DNA of 64,000 nucleotides from Fontibacillus panacisegetis (GCF_900102215.1 NZ_FNBG01000001.1:62001-126000); one strand, 5' to 3'; shown: positions 8,480-16,777, counted from the first letter of the stretch. Notes: generated from the sequence alone by a model not told the origin. Numbers and translations: made by a program.

Positions 8480-9439
8480 TTAATAGCCCCACTTCTCACG
8501 AATTGTATCTGCTTCACTCACCATTCTGTCGATCAGCTCTGAAACCGTTGGGATATCATGAATCATGCCAGTAACTTGGCCTGCCCAACCGAATCCTTCT
8601 TCCTTGATGCCATCGTAAATCCATCGCTTGTTGACTTCGCCGCTAATATAGTCCTTTAAAGACTCATAGGTCGGTGAATGATGCTCAATTTCAACAACTT
8701 TATCAGTAAAGTCACTTCGTAATACTCTGGCAGGTGCTCCAATCGAACGTTTAATAACCACTGTGTCAGACTCTGAACTTTCGATTAAAGCATTCTTGTA
8801 TGAAGCAGAAGCATGAATGCATTCCTGGGTAGCGATAAAGCGTGTGCCCATCTCGATTCCCTCCGCTCCAAGAGCATGAGCTGCCATCCATCCGCGACCA
8901 TCTCCGATACCGCCAGAGGCAACGACAGGAATTTTTACCGCATCGACCACTTGAGGAACAAGCACCATCGTACCCACATCATCACGTCCTAAATGTCCTC
9001 CGCCCTCTTGTCCAACAACAATTACGGCAGCAGCACCTAGCTGTTCGGCTTTTTGTGCCTGTCTACGCGTGGAAACGAGCACCAATGCTTTAATATCGGT
9101 AGGCAGCAGCATCTCTAAAATCGGCGCAGGGTTTCCACCTGTAATCGTCACAACGGGTACTTTCTCAGCGATCGCAACTTGTACTCTATCCTCATACCCT
9201 ATACCATGCTGCCCAATGGCAAAATTAACTCCGAAGGGCTTATCTGTCAAAGAACGTGCAAGCTGTATTTCTTGGCGTAATGCATCTGCATCGGGGAGAC
9301 TCATAGCTGTGATTTGACCCAGTCCACCTGCATTCGAAACAGCCGCAGCGAGGTTCGCATAAGCTAAATACGCAAGCCCTCCTTGAACAATAGGATACTG
9401 AATTTGCAACAATTCGGTCAGACGTGTATGCCATTTCAT
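8480..9439 (-). CDS. FabK/nitronate monooxygenase-like flavoenzyme
   Basis: 319 residues from the ATG at 9439 (AAAGGG eight bases upstream; GTG/ATG at 9448/9445 would add two or three residues). The TIM-barrel flavoprotein pattern is clear: YPIVQGGLAYLA, NAGGLGQI, PFGVNFAIG, VVGQEGGGHLG, PVVASGGIGDGRG and GTRFIATQE, the FMN phosphate-binding loops of the 2-nitropropane dioxygenase/FabK superfamily. FabK members reduce enoyl-ACP; nitronate monooxygenases oxidise nitronates. The two are hard to separate by eye. The gene begins 15 bases after the ecfT stop at 9455, so it is the tenth gene of the bioY operon, where an enoyl-thioester reductase would complete the chain-extension set. Function is inferred from context only. 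Confidence 0.8.
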   Translation of the reverse strand: MKWHTRLTELLQIQYPIVQGGLAYLAYANLAAAVSNAGGLGQITAMSLPDADALRQEIQLARSLTDKPFGVNFAIGQHGIGYEDRVQVAIAEKVPVVTITGGNPAPILEMLLPTDIKALVLVSTRRQAQKAEQLGAAAVIVVGQEGGGHLGRDDVGTMVLVPQVVDAVKIPVVASGGIGDGRGWMAAHALGAEGIEMGTRFIATQECIHASASYKNALIESSESDTVVIKRSIGAPARVLRSDFTDKVVEIEHHSPTYESLKDYISGEVNKRWIYDGIKEEGFGWAGQVTGMIHDIPTVSELIDRMVSEADTIREKWGY

Positions 9440-9454
9440 CGCCATCACCCTTTC

Positions 9455-10258
9455 TTACAATCCGCCAAGCTCTAATAAAATAAGAGTCGTCGCAAACAAT
9501 ACAGCTATACCCCCTACCCAATAATCAAGTTGCTGGAATTGCAGCTGTTTATAAACGGTTCTCCCCTTGCCATTCCCGTAAGCTCGTGCATCAATTGCGT
9601 TGGACAACACTTCGGCACGTTGAATGATCGTAAAGAGCAAAGGAATCAAAACCGGAATATAAGCAAAAATTCGTTGAGGCAGCTTTAAAGCTGCTATATC
9701 ATAACCTCTGGCTTTTTGCGCCAAAAGAATACGTTCAAGCTCTTGCATAATCGTCGGAATAAATCGAATCGCAATGACGATCATTAACGAAAATTGTTCT
9801 ACCGGCACGTTTATTCTGGACAGCGGTGACAGCAGCTTTTCCAGACCATGTGCTAATGTTAGTGGTTTAGTAGTTAACGTTAAAATGGAAGCAAGCAAGA
9901 TGAGTAAAACAATACGCCAAACGAAACGTGTCCCGTTGATCAATCCTTCAGCAGTGACCTCTAGGAAAGACAAGGACCAAATTACAGTACCCTTCGTGAA
10001 CAATACATTATAGATAAAAGTAAACATCAAAATGAATAATATGGGCTTTAACCCCTTCGCAAACACGTAAAAAGGAATTTTGGACAACAGCAATATGCTG
10101 ATAACAAAAAAGGTTGCCACTGCATAGCTAAGGAACGTACCCAGCATCAGAAAACTCAGCATGATTATAATCAAACCTAATAGCTTCGTCCTTGGGTCCA
10201 GTCGGTGAAATATGGAATTCGTCTCTAAATATTGCCCCAACAATACGGTATTAGCCAT
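9455..10258 (-). CDS. ecfT: ECF transporter transmembrane subunit EcfT
   Basis: 267 residues, with about five to six hydrophobic segments and the two cytoplasmic coupling motifs of EcfT proteins: AQKARGYDIAAL (ARG) and SNAIDARAYGNG (ARA), near residues 155 and 215. EcfT joins the two ATPases to a substrate-binding S component, here presumably the BioY encoded at the head of the same operon. The start codon directly follows the ecfA2 stop. Most Firmicutes keep one shared ECF module by the ribosomal protein genes; a copy inside a bioY operon points to a dedicated biotin transporter. Confidence 0.9.
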   Translation of the reverse strand: MANTVLLGQYLETNSIFHRLDPRTKLLGLIIIMLSFLMLGTFLSYAVATFFVISILLLSKIPFYVFAKGLKPILFILMFTFIYNVLFTKGTVIWSLSFLEVTAEGLINGTRFVWRIVLLILLASILTLTTKPLTLAHGLEKLLSPLSRINVPVEQFSLMIVIAIRFIPTIMQELERILLAQKARGYDIAALKLPQRIFAYIPVLIPLLFTIIQRAEVLSNAIDARAYGNGKGRTVYKQLQFQQLDYWVGGIAVLFATTLILLELGGL

Positions 10259-11110
10259 TTAGAAGCCCCTTGCATGCCAGATTGGCATTATTTTATCAAA
10301 AATTTCCCGCTCCTTACAGCTATCGACTTCTACCTTCCGGCCGCATAACTGCTCAACCAGCTTTAATAGCTGCACAGGTTCTGGCAATGACAATTCTAGC
10401 TCTTCGAGTAATTCGTTCTTTTCCAGAAATAATTTGCAGGCGTTGAAATGTCCCTTAAGCTGTCCTTTATGAAATACCATAACTTCATCCGAATACTCGG
10501 CAACATCATCCAGTTGATGAGATATGAAAATGATGGTGCGACTTTTATCTTGCTTCTGCCATTGCTGCAGATATTGCAGCAGTGCTGCTCGGCTTAAGGG
10601 ATCGAGACCTGCCGTTGGTTCATCCAGAATAAGCAGCTTCGGATTCATCATCATCACCGAGGCTACAGCTACACGGCGCTTCTGTCCCCCGCTTAATTGG
10701 AATGGAGCGTACGAGAGAATTTCTTCCGACAGCCCAACTTGCGGTAATATAGAATCGATTGCCTCCGTGATCTGCTGATTTGAATAACCCTGTAGCTTCG
10801 CTCCAAAGGCCAGTTCTTTGTATACGCTCGTTTCAAATAACTGATGCTCAGGGTATTGAAAAACGAAGCCTATCTCCGGGATGACCTTAAGTCGTCCTTT
10901 AGTGTCTCTAATAACAGGTTGATCATCAATCATATAGTTTCCGTCAAAAGAGGGGATCAGGCCTTTCAGCACTTTAACGAAAGTAGATTTACCTGCCCCC
11001 GTTTGACCAATAACGGAAATCCATTTGCCCTCCTGGATCGTACAGCTAATGTTTCGCAATGCAGCATGATCATCATAGTTTACGCTTAGATTTTGTAATT
11101 CGTAGACCAT
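10259..11110 (-). CDS. ecfA2: ECF transporter ATPase EcfA2
   Basis: 283 residues from the ATG at 11110 (an upstream start at 11134 would overlap ecfA1 more deeply). ABC ATPase motifs are in order: Walker A GQTGAGKS, Q-loop FQYPEHQLFE, signature LSGGQKRRVA, Walker B LLILDEPTAGLDP, and the switch His in FISHQLDD. The Q-loop spelling and the EcfA2-type C-terminal extension are typical of energy-coupling factor ATPases. It pairs with EcfA1, whose gene ends at 11086, so the two overlap by about 25 bases. Confidence 0.9.
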   Translation of the reverse strand: MVYELQNLSVNYDDHAALRNISCTIQEGKWISVIGQTGAGKSTFVKVLKGLIPSFDGNYMIDDQPVIRDTKGRLKVIPEIGFVFQYPEHQLFETSVYKELAFGAKLQGYSNQQITEAIDSILPQVGLSEEILSYAPFQLSGGQKRRVAVASVMMMNPKLLILDEPTAGLDPLSRAALLQYLQQWQKQDKSRTIIFISHQLDDVAEYSDEVMVFHKGQLKGHFNACKLFLEKNELLEELELSLPEPVQLLKLVEQLCGRKVEVDSCKEREIFDKIMPIWHARGF

Positions 11111-11895
11111 TGCGAAGTAATCATCTCCTTCCAATTTGCCGTTAGCGGAGTTGTTAGATGGAGTTGATGATACAGCCTTACCGCAAAAGGAAGCTCTAGC
11201 TGATAGTCCCCTACGGGAACAGTTTCAAAAAAAGTATAAGGTTCGCCATCAAATATAAGGCGTCCTTGATGCAGCAGCATCACACGGTCAGCCAACAGCA
11301 CTTCATCCATGTGATGAGTAATGTGTACAATGGTCATGCCTTGTTGATTCAGCTCACGCATAATGGACAACACCTGCTTCCTACTCTGTGGATCAAGCAT
11401 GGATGTCGACTCGTCGAAAATAATAAATTGGGGATGCATCGCTAAAATTGCTGCAATAGCTACTCGCTGCTTTTGACCACCGGATAGCTGATGCGGCATA
11501 GCTTCCAGATAATCCTCCATTTGCACGGCTTGTAATGCCTGATGGAGTCGAATGCTGATTTCCTCTCTAGGCACAGAGATATTTTCTAATCCAAACAGCA
11601 CCTCATCCATCACCGTCGTGGTGATGAATTGGTCTTCCGGATTTTGAAACACAAAGCCTAATTGCTTATGAATTTTAGCCAAATCAGCAGGAATTCCTGT
11701 GTCTAGACCATTAAATTTGACACTGCCTTCCTTAGGCAGCAGCAATCCATCCATCAGTTTGGCGATCGTTGATTTTCCGCCACCATTTGCTCCCACAATC
11801 GCTACATACTCGCCTGCAGTGATTGTGAAGCTGATATCCTCGACGACAGGCTGTCCTTTTTTATAATAAAAATGAACATGATCGAACGTAAGCAT
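11086..11895 (-). CDS. ecfA1: ECF transporter ATPase EcfA1
   Basis: 269 residues with Walker A GANGGGKS, Q-loop FQNPEDQF (the hallmark spelling of EcfA1), signature LSGGQKQRVA, Walker B FIIFDESTSMLDP (Ser in place of the usual Pro) and switch His ITHHMDEV. The start ATG shares one base with the stop of the preceding FabG-like gene (TAATG), so translation is coupled to the enzyme genes. This joins transport and enzyme halves of the operon into one unit. Confidence 0.9.
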   Translation of the reverse strand: MLTFDHVHFYYKKGQPVVEDISFTITAGEYVAIVGANGGGKSTIAKLMDGLLLPKEGSVKFNGLDTGIPADLAKIHKQLGFVFQNPEDQFITTTVMDEVLFGLENISVPREEISIRLHQALQAVQMEDYLEAMPHQLSGGQKQRVAIAAILAMHPQFIIFDESTSMLDPQSRKQVLSIMRELNQQGMTIVHITHHMDEVLLADRVMLLHQGRLIFDGEPYTFFETVPVGDYQLELPFAVRLYHQLHLTTPLTANWKEMITSQWSTNYKI

Positions 11896-12716
11896 TATTT
11901 ACTTCCTTTCTGATGATGCAATACCTTAAAAAATGCCTCTATACTATTTTCGGAAAAAACAGGCTCAGGCTTTTGCCACTTCGTTACCTTCGAACCGTTC
12001 ACACCAAATATTTCACCTGATAAATTATCATCCCGCTGTGCCAACAATTCGACTACGAAACGAGCAATATCATCTGCTTCACCTATACGCCAAAACTCTG
12101 GCAAAGGCTCATTTCGGCTTCCATGCTTGCCCTTCAAATGCTCGATCACAGGTCTCGTCATATCCGTTAACGCAGCTGGTGAAATTGCATTTACTCTAAT
12201 ATGTTCACGCTTCAGTTCAGCCGCTAGCGTCCACACTATGCCGAGTATTCCGGCTTTGGCAGCACTGTAATTCACCTGCCCGATTGAACCGGTCAAGCCA
12301 GCCGTTGAGGTCATCAAAAGGATATCGCCACCATTTTTTTGCATATACGGAAGTACACGATTAATGCAATAAAAAGCACCATTCAAATGTACATCAAGTA
12401 CAGAATGCCAATCTTCATCCGTCATACGAGAACATGTTTGGTCATGCAAATTGCCAGCATTATGAATCAATACATCTATACATCCATTCTTAGCCGCGAC
12501 AGTATCCACCATTGCAGTAACTGCTGCCGGATCAGCAACATTGGCACAATACCCAAACGCCGTACCACCAGCCTGAAGAATCTCATCTACAACTTCGTTT
12601 ATCAAAGCTTGCTTTGTACCATTTACAACAACTTGATAACCGGATTGCCCAAGATGTACAGCGATGCTTCGACCTATCCCCCTGCTTGCTCCAGTAATTA
12701 AAGCTACTTTTTTCAT
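11895..12716 (-). CDS. FabG-like 3-oxoacyl reductase (SDR)
   Basis: 273 residues of a classical short-chain dehydrogenase. It has the NADPH motif GASRGIGRS (residues 8-16), NAG at the structural position, and the catalytic Ser-Tyr-x3-Lys in LMTSTAGLTGS and VNYSAAKAG. The core resembles 3-oxoacyl-ACP reductase, with a C-terminal extension of about 25 residues past the usual end. In the operon it would reduce the 3-oxoacyl thioester made by the upstream thiolase-like enzyme. Its start overlaps the MaoC stop by four bases (ATGA). Confidence 0.85.
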   Translation of the reverse strand: MKKVALITGASRGIGRSIAVHLGQSGYQVVVNGTKQALINEVVDEILQAGGTAFGYCANVADPAAVTAMVDTVAAKNGCIDVLIHNAGNLHDQTCSRMTDEDWHSVLDVHLNGAFYCINRVLPYMQKNGGDILLMTSTAGLTGSIGQVNYSAAKAGILGIVWTLAAELKREHIRVNAISPAALTDMTRPVIEHLKGKHGSRNEPLPEFWRIGEADDIARFVVELLAQRDDNLSGEIFGVNGSKVTKWQKPEPVFSENSIEAFFKVLHHQKGSK

Positions 12717-13057
12717 TCAAACCTCTCTTTCGTAGAAAAAATGCCCGAGGCAATCACCTCTTCGGTTTCTGCTGTAACGGTCACCAGGACATTATCATTA
12801 CTTTCCTTAAAGTCAAAAATTACAACAGTTTCTACTAAAAGTGGCTTTTCAAATTTCATACTGTACGCTGTAATCCACTTCATGGGATTTTCGGATAAAT
12901 ACATGGATTGCGCTAGCCCCATGATATACATGCCATGCGCGATTGGACGCCTGAATCCAGCCTTTGCTGCGGCTTCAGCGTTTAAATGAATGTCAGCCCT
13001 ATCCTTAGAAGCTTCTGCATATTGCTGGATAGCTTCAGCTGTTATGCATTTTCTCAT
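12713..13057 (-). CDS. MaoC-like (R)-specific hydratase/dehydratase
   Basis: 114 residues forming one hot-dog domain. The hydratase-2 motif is complete: YAEASKDRADIHLNAEAAAKAG with the catalytic Asp and His, followed by RRPIAHGMYIMG. It should interconvert 3-hydroxyacyl and trans-2-enoyl thioesters. It overlaps its neighbours by four bases on each side. The gene just upstream encodes a second hot-dog half without the catalytic residues, so the active form is probably a heterodimer like mycobacterial HadAB. Confidence 0.8.
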   Translation of the reverse strand: MRKCITAEAIQQYAEASKDRADIHLNAEAAAKAGFRRPIAHGMYIMGLAQSMYLSENPMKWITAYSMKFEKPLLVETVVIFDFKESNDNVLVTVTAETEEVIASGIFSTKERFE

Positions 13058-13434
13058 GCTCCGTCACCTATTAGAATTAATACAGTTTCCGCTGTGACAA
13101 TGTGCTCCTCGTTGCATTTACAGACAAGGGTATGCGTAAAAAGCGTCAGTTCACCCTGTCTGCTCGTCTTTTTCTCTATCTTTGTTAATGATAATTCACA
13201 ATCCAAGATCATGCCTGCACTAATTGGTAGTTCGTATGAAAATGACTGTGAACCATGAATCAAAAGGGTATGCTTCTTCAACCAAGGAATATCAAATTGT
13301 TGCCAGAATATGATTGGCATCGTGACAGGTGCGATCAGAAGGTTGTTTATCGTTTGCAAAGGTGCTTCGATACTTTTGGCATAATCCAGAATCCACTCAG
13401 CGGTGATGTGCAGTCGATGATGGGCAATTGTCAT
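13054..13434 (-). CDS. MaoC N-terminal-type (FAS1-DH-like) hot-dog subunit
   Basis: 126 residues from the ATG at 13434, which overlaps the thiolase stop by four bases. The sequence resembles the non-catalytic MaoC_dehydrat_N hot-dog half: ITAEWILDYAKSIE, then APVTMPIIFWQQFD, LLIHGSQSFSYELPISAGM and LTLFTHTLVCKCNEEHIVTAE. No Asp/His hydratase motif is present. In two-part hydratases this half shapes the acyl pocket. Similarity is recognisable but modest, so the family is inferred partly from the neighbouring catalytic MaoC. Confidence 0.65.
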   Translation of the reverse strand: MTIAHHRLHITAEWILDYAKSIEAPLQTINNLLIAPVTMPIIFWQQFDIPWLKKHTLLIHGSQSFSYELPISAGMILDCELSLTKIEKKTSRQGELTLFTHTLVCKCNEEHIVTAETVLILIGDGA

Positions 13435-14582
13435 AGGGCCGCCTCTACGATGGTCGCGATTCCTAACCCACCGCCAATTCCCAACGTGGCAAGTCCTCTT
13501 TTGTATGGCTGGTGCAGCATTTCTGCACATAAACGAGTCATTAAGATAGCCCCGGATGCACCGTAAGGATGACCGATTGCTAATGCGCCACCGCCACGAT
13601 TGACCTTATTCTCAGGAATCTGGAGTTCCTTCAGTGAAGCCAGCACTTGAGAGGCAAAGGCTTCATTAAACTCTACGATATCCAAGTCGGAAACGGATAG
13701 CTGATGGCGTCTTAGCACCTTTTGAACCGCTGGAACTGGACCAATACCTGAATAATTTGGATCAACACCTGCAGCTTGAGCATCCACTACACGCAAAATA
13801 GGCTTTAGGCCTAGCTCTTCGCATTTTTCACGAGACATCATCAGTACTAGAGCGGCCCCGTCATTGATTGGACAAGCATTGCCTGCTGTTACAGTACCTT
13901 GTTCCTGAAAAATAGACTGCAATTTTTGCAGTTGTTCTATACTCGTATTAAACCTTGGACATTCGTCGGTCGTAATCCATTTTCCTTCAACCTGTAGAGA
14001 GACTATTTCTTGATGGTATCGACCAGTCTGTTGTGCAAAAATGGCTTTTTGGTGGCTTATAAATGCAAATCGATCTTGATCCTCTCTGGAAATCGCGTAT
14101 TTTAGAGCCACATTCTCAGCAGCTATGCCCATATCAGGGTCGCCGTAAGTGCCAGGAGTAAAATGTGCTCGCGTATAGAGCTGAGGTACGCCCGATAAGG
14201 TTTGCGGCTTGAACATTCTCCATGGCGCACGGCTTGTGCTTTCAACACCGCCTGCTAAATAAACTTCACCTGCGCCGCTTTGAATCAATCGTAACGCTAG
14301 ATTGATGGCCTCGAGTCCGGAACCGCACTGCCGATCAATGGTGACACCCGGGACTGTGACAGGAAGCCCCGCTTCCAAAGCAGAAACCCGTGCTATATTA
14401 CCGCCTGGACCAACTACATTGCCAATGATTACGTCATCGATGATTTCCGTGGGTATTTTCGTTTCTGCTACAATATGCTGAATAAGTGGTGCAAGCAATG
14501 CCTCAGGTTCAAGCGTGCCTAGAATGCCGCCGATCTTGCCAATTGGAGTACGCTTTGCCATGACAACGACGACCTCTATCAT
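13431..14582 (-). CDS. Thiolase-like condensing enzyme lacking the second Cys (YhfS-like)
   Basis: 383 residues from the ATG at 14582 (ATGA overlap with the ligase gene). The nucleophile motif TIDRQCGSGLEAI, the NEAFAS motif and the GHPYGASG motif are intact. The last motif, normally C-x-GGG-x-G with the acid/base Cys, reads LGIGGGLG: a Gly (GGA codon) stands where the Cys should be. Thiolases condense or cleave 3-oxoacyl-CoA, and that Cys activates the acetyl-CoA methyl group, so the chemistry may be altered. The gene order bioY-ligase-thiolase matches B. subtilis yhfU-yhfT-yhfS, a BirA-controlled set. Whether YhfS also lacks the Cys I cannot check. Confidence 0.85.
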   Translation of the reverse strand: MIEVVVVMAKRTPIGKIGGILGTLEPEALLAPLIQHIVAETKIPTEIIDDVIIGNVVGPGGNIARVSALEAGLPVTVPGVTIDRQCGSGLEAINLALRLIQSGAGEVYLAGGVESTSRAPWRMFKPQTLSGVPQLYTRAHFTPGTYGDPDMGIAAENVALKYAISREDQDRFAFISHQKAIFAQQTGRYHQEIVSLQVEGKWITTDECPRFNTSIEQLQKLQSIFQEQGTVTAGNACPINDGAALVLMMSREKCEELGLKPILRVVDAQAAGVDPNYSGIGPVPAVQKVLRRHQLSVSDLDIVEFNEAFASQVLASLKELQIPENKVNRGGGALAIGHPYGASGAILMTRLCAEMLHQPYKRGLATLGIGGGLGIATIVEAAL

Positions 14583-16060
14583 ATCATCACTCTTTTCATG
14601 TAGTCTTTCATCGCCTGACGGGCAATTTTCCCACTGCTCGTGTATATAAATTGCTCTACCGTAATGAGTTGCTTCGGGGCTTTGTAGTGAGCTAAATACT
14701 TCCGGCAATAATCTTTAATTTCCTCAAGCGATAGGCTTTGTTGTCCGTTCCATTTTACGAGTGCCGTAAGCTTATCTCCCCAATAATCGTCCGGTACGCC
14801 TAGTACCATTACTTCTTGAATAGCCGGAAGTTGCTGCAGCACAAACTCTATCTCTTCCGGAAAAACGTTAAATCCACCTGACACCATCCTGTTTTTAGCA
14901 CGACCGACCAAATACAAAAAGCCTTCCTTATCCCTATACATATAATCGCCAGTAATCAGCCAACCGTCCTGAAAGACGGCCTCTGTTTCTTCAGGCAGAT
15001 GATAATAGCCTAGAAACATTAGCTCACTTCGAACGAATAGCTGCCCAGTGTGCCCAGTTCGTACCTCCTGAAAATGTTCATCACGAATGGAGATTTCTAC
15101 GCCTGTAAATGGTTTACCTAGTGAATCATTTCTAGTCGCTGTAGTAACGTCCACATAACTAATATAGCTCGCCTCGGATGAGCCGTAAAATTCATATAGT
15201 TTACTTTCCACGAATACTTCTCTACACTTTTGCTTTGACGCCTCTGACCACTTACCGCCCGAGCTAATCAACGCTTGAATGAATGTCTGATCGGATGATG
15301 CCAGCTGTAGCATGGATTCAATCATCGTTGGCACAACAAACATAATGACATTGGGTATCTGCTGGCACAGCTTCAACACTTTTGCGGCATTAAAATACTG
15401 CACGATATGAAAGGTCACTCCATTGTAAAGACTCTGCAATAAAGCGAATAATGACAACGAATGAACAAATGGACCTGGAGCTAAAATATGCTCCATATCG
15501 TTCAGCTGGAATGCTTCCTTTGTTGCTTCAAAACTTTTGATCCACGATGCATGAGTACGCATATACCCTTTTGGTGTACCTGTTGTGCCTGACGTAAAGC
15601 CGATGAATAATAATTCGTTACTATCATCGAGTTTTGCCTCGGTATTTAAACGATCTAACCATAAGTCATAAGAACCTTTTTCTCCATCTGAGAAGATGTA
15701 AAGCTTTTTCTCTAGATCCTGTAGGACTGGATTGTTTGCAAATGCAGTTTCAGTAAAAATCAATTTAGGCTGAGTCTGCTCTAAAATAGCTTTTATTTCA
15801 TTGGAACTCCATTTTGGGTCCACAGGAATTGGAATACACCCTGCATAAATGGCCCCTAGAAAAACCTCCACAAATTCTATTCGATTCGTACTCAAAATGG
15901 CGACATGGTCATGAATGAGTCCATTTTGCTGCATGCCCTCTGCAATTTTTTTCATTCTCTGAACTAATTCCATGTAAGTCAGGCTCTTTAGGCCCTCGGA
16001 TAAAGCAATTGTTCTGGGCTGCTTGATAGCATGTCTTAATATCGGCTCTACTAGATTCAT
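14579..16060 (-). CDS. Acyl-CoA ligase, AMP-forming (YhfT-like)
   Basis: 493 residues from the ATG at 16060, six bases after AGGTGA (a GTG at 16069 is the alternative). All adenylate-forming motifs are visible: FIGFTSGTTGTPKG (phosphate loop), YEFYGSSEAS, ITGDYMYRDKEGFLYLVGRAKN and GGFNVFPEEIE, with the C-terminal catalytic Lys in SSGKIARQAM. It should activate a free carboxylic acid to its CoA thioester. It is the first enzyme after bioY in a BirA-controlled operon. The acid is unknown; a dicarboxylate such as glutarate or pimelate, or a fatty acid, would fit a biotin-precursor role. Confidence 0.85.
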   Translation of the reverse strand: MNLVEPILRHAIKQPRTIALSEGLKSLTYMELVQRMKKIAEGMQQNGLIHDHVAILSTNRIEFVEVFLGAIYAGCIPIPVDPKWSSNEIKAILEQTQPKLIFTETAFANNPVLQDLEKKLYIFSDGEKGSYDLWLDRLNTEAKLDDSNELLFIGFTSGTTGTPKGYMRTHASWIKSFEATKEAFQLNDMEHILAPGPFVHSLSLFALLQSLYNGVTFHIVQYFNAAKVLKLCQQIPNVIMFVVPTMIESMLQLASSDQTFIQALISSGGKWSEASKQKCREVFVESKLYEFYGSSEASYISYVDVTTATRNDSLGKPFTGVEISIRDEHFQEVRTGHTGQLFVRSELMFLGYYHLPEETEAVFQDGWLITGDYMYRDKEGFLYLVGRAKNRMVSGGFNVFPEEIEFVLQQLPAIQEVMVLGVPDDYWGDKLTALVKWNGQQSLSLEEIKDYCRKYLAHYKAPKQLITVEQFIYTSSGKIARQAMKDYMKRVMI

Positions 16061-16088
16061 CTCGATCACCTGTTTTAAATCTGAATAA

Positions 16089-16643
16089 CTATGAATGTTG
16101 TACTTTTTCTTCTATCGGACTGACAGCTTTTAATTGAACCGCAATAATGGCTGCGATAATGGCTTTAATACAATCTCCAGGCAGAAATGCAGTAGCTCCG
16201 ACAAGTCCAGCCCAAACCGAGGTATGCGTAATAAGGGCCATCACTGGAGCACCAATTAAACTAATAAGCACAACGCCGAACACAAAATTAATGATGACTA
16301 CTTTCCACGTTCTTAACGTTGACCATACCTTTTCAGTCATATATCCGATACAAAATACAGCGATTGGCCAGCTTAAGAAGTATCCGACAGTTGGTCCTGC
16401 AAAAACGGAAAGACCTCCCCGTCCACCAGATAATAAAGGTAAACCTAGTGCGACTAATACGATAAATAAAATTACGCTTAGCGTACCTGTTTTCTTTCCT
16501 AAAAAGCATCCTGCAAGTATAACACCTAAGGTTTGTGTAGTGATCGGTACTGGAATAAAGCCAAGTGGAATTGGTGGAATCATGCCTAATACACCTATTA
16601 ATGCAGCGAATAACGCAGCGAATACCATTTCTTTTGTTTTCAC
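16089..16643 (-). CDS. bioY: Biotin transporter S component BioY
   Basis: 184 residues from a GTG at 16643, chosen because GGAGG precedes it by seven bases. Six hydrophobic segments and the BioY signatures are present: FIPVPITTQTLGVILAGCFLG (residues 31-51), SGGRGGLSVFAGPTVGYFLSW and FLPGDCIKAIIAA near the end. BioY binds biotin and is energised by EcfA1-EcfA2-EcfT, all encoded later in this operon. A BirA operator lies 90 bases upstream, so biotin sufficiency should repress the whole operon. Confidence 0.95.
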   Translation of the reverse strand: MKTKEMVFAALFAALIGVLGMIPPIPLGFIPVPITTQTLGVILAGCFLGKKTGTLSVILFIVLVALGLPLLSGGRGGLSVFAGPTVGYFLSWPIAVFCIGYMTEKVWSTLRTWKVVIINFVFGVVLISLIGAPVMALITHTSVWAGLVGATAFLPGDCIKAIIAAIIAVQLKAVSPIEEKVQHS

Positions 16644-16732
16644 ACTGATACCTCCGTTGATATGGAAAAATAATAAACTTACAAAGAGTCGACATCTATG
16701 TAATGAATAAATCATAGCTTGATAGACTTCTA

Positions 16733-16765
16733 TTGTAAACCATAAATTTAAATTTAGGTTAACAA
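16733..16765 (-). promoter_or_regulatory. BirA operator upstream of bioY
   Basis: Two inverted half-sites TTGTAAACC (16733-16741) and GGTTAACAA (16757-16765) are separated by 15 bases. This matches the known BirA half-sites (TTGTNAACC ... GGTTNACAA with 14-16 bases between), with one mismatch between the arms. BirA bound to biotinyl-AMP represses biotin genes through such sites. It lies 90 bases upstream of the bioY start. Confidence 0.9.
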
Positions 16766-16777
16766 TTTGAACGCTAC

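Noticed and set aside
16147..16710. A 187-codon plus-strand reading frame opposite bioY
   Set aside because: It is the antisense shadow of a very well conserved bioY gene and has no ribosome site or recognisable family.
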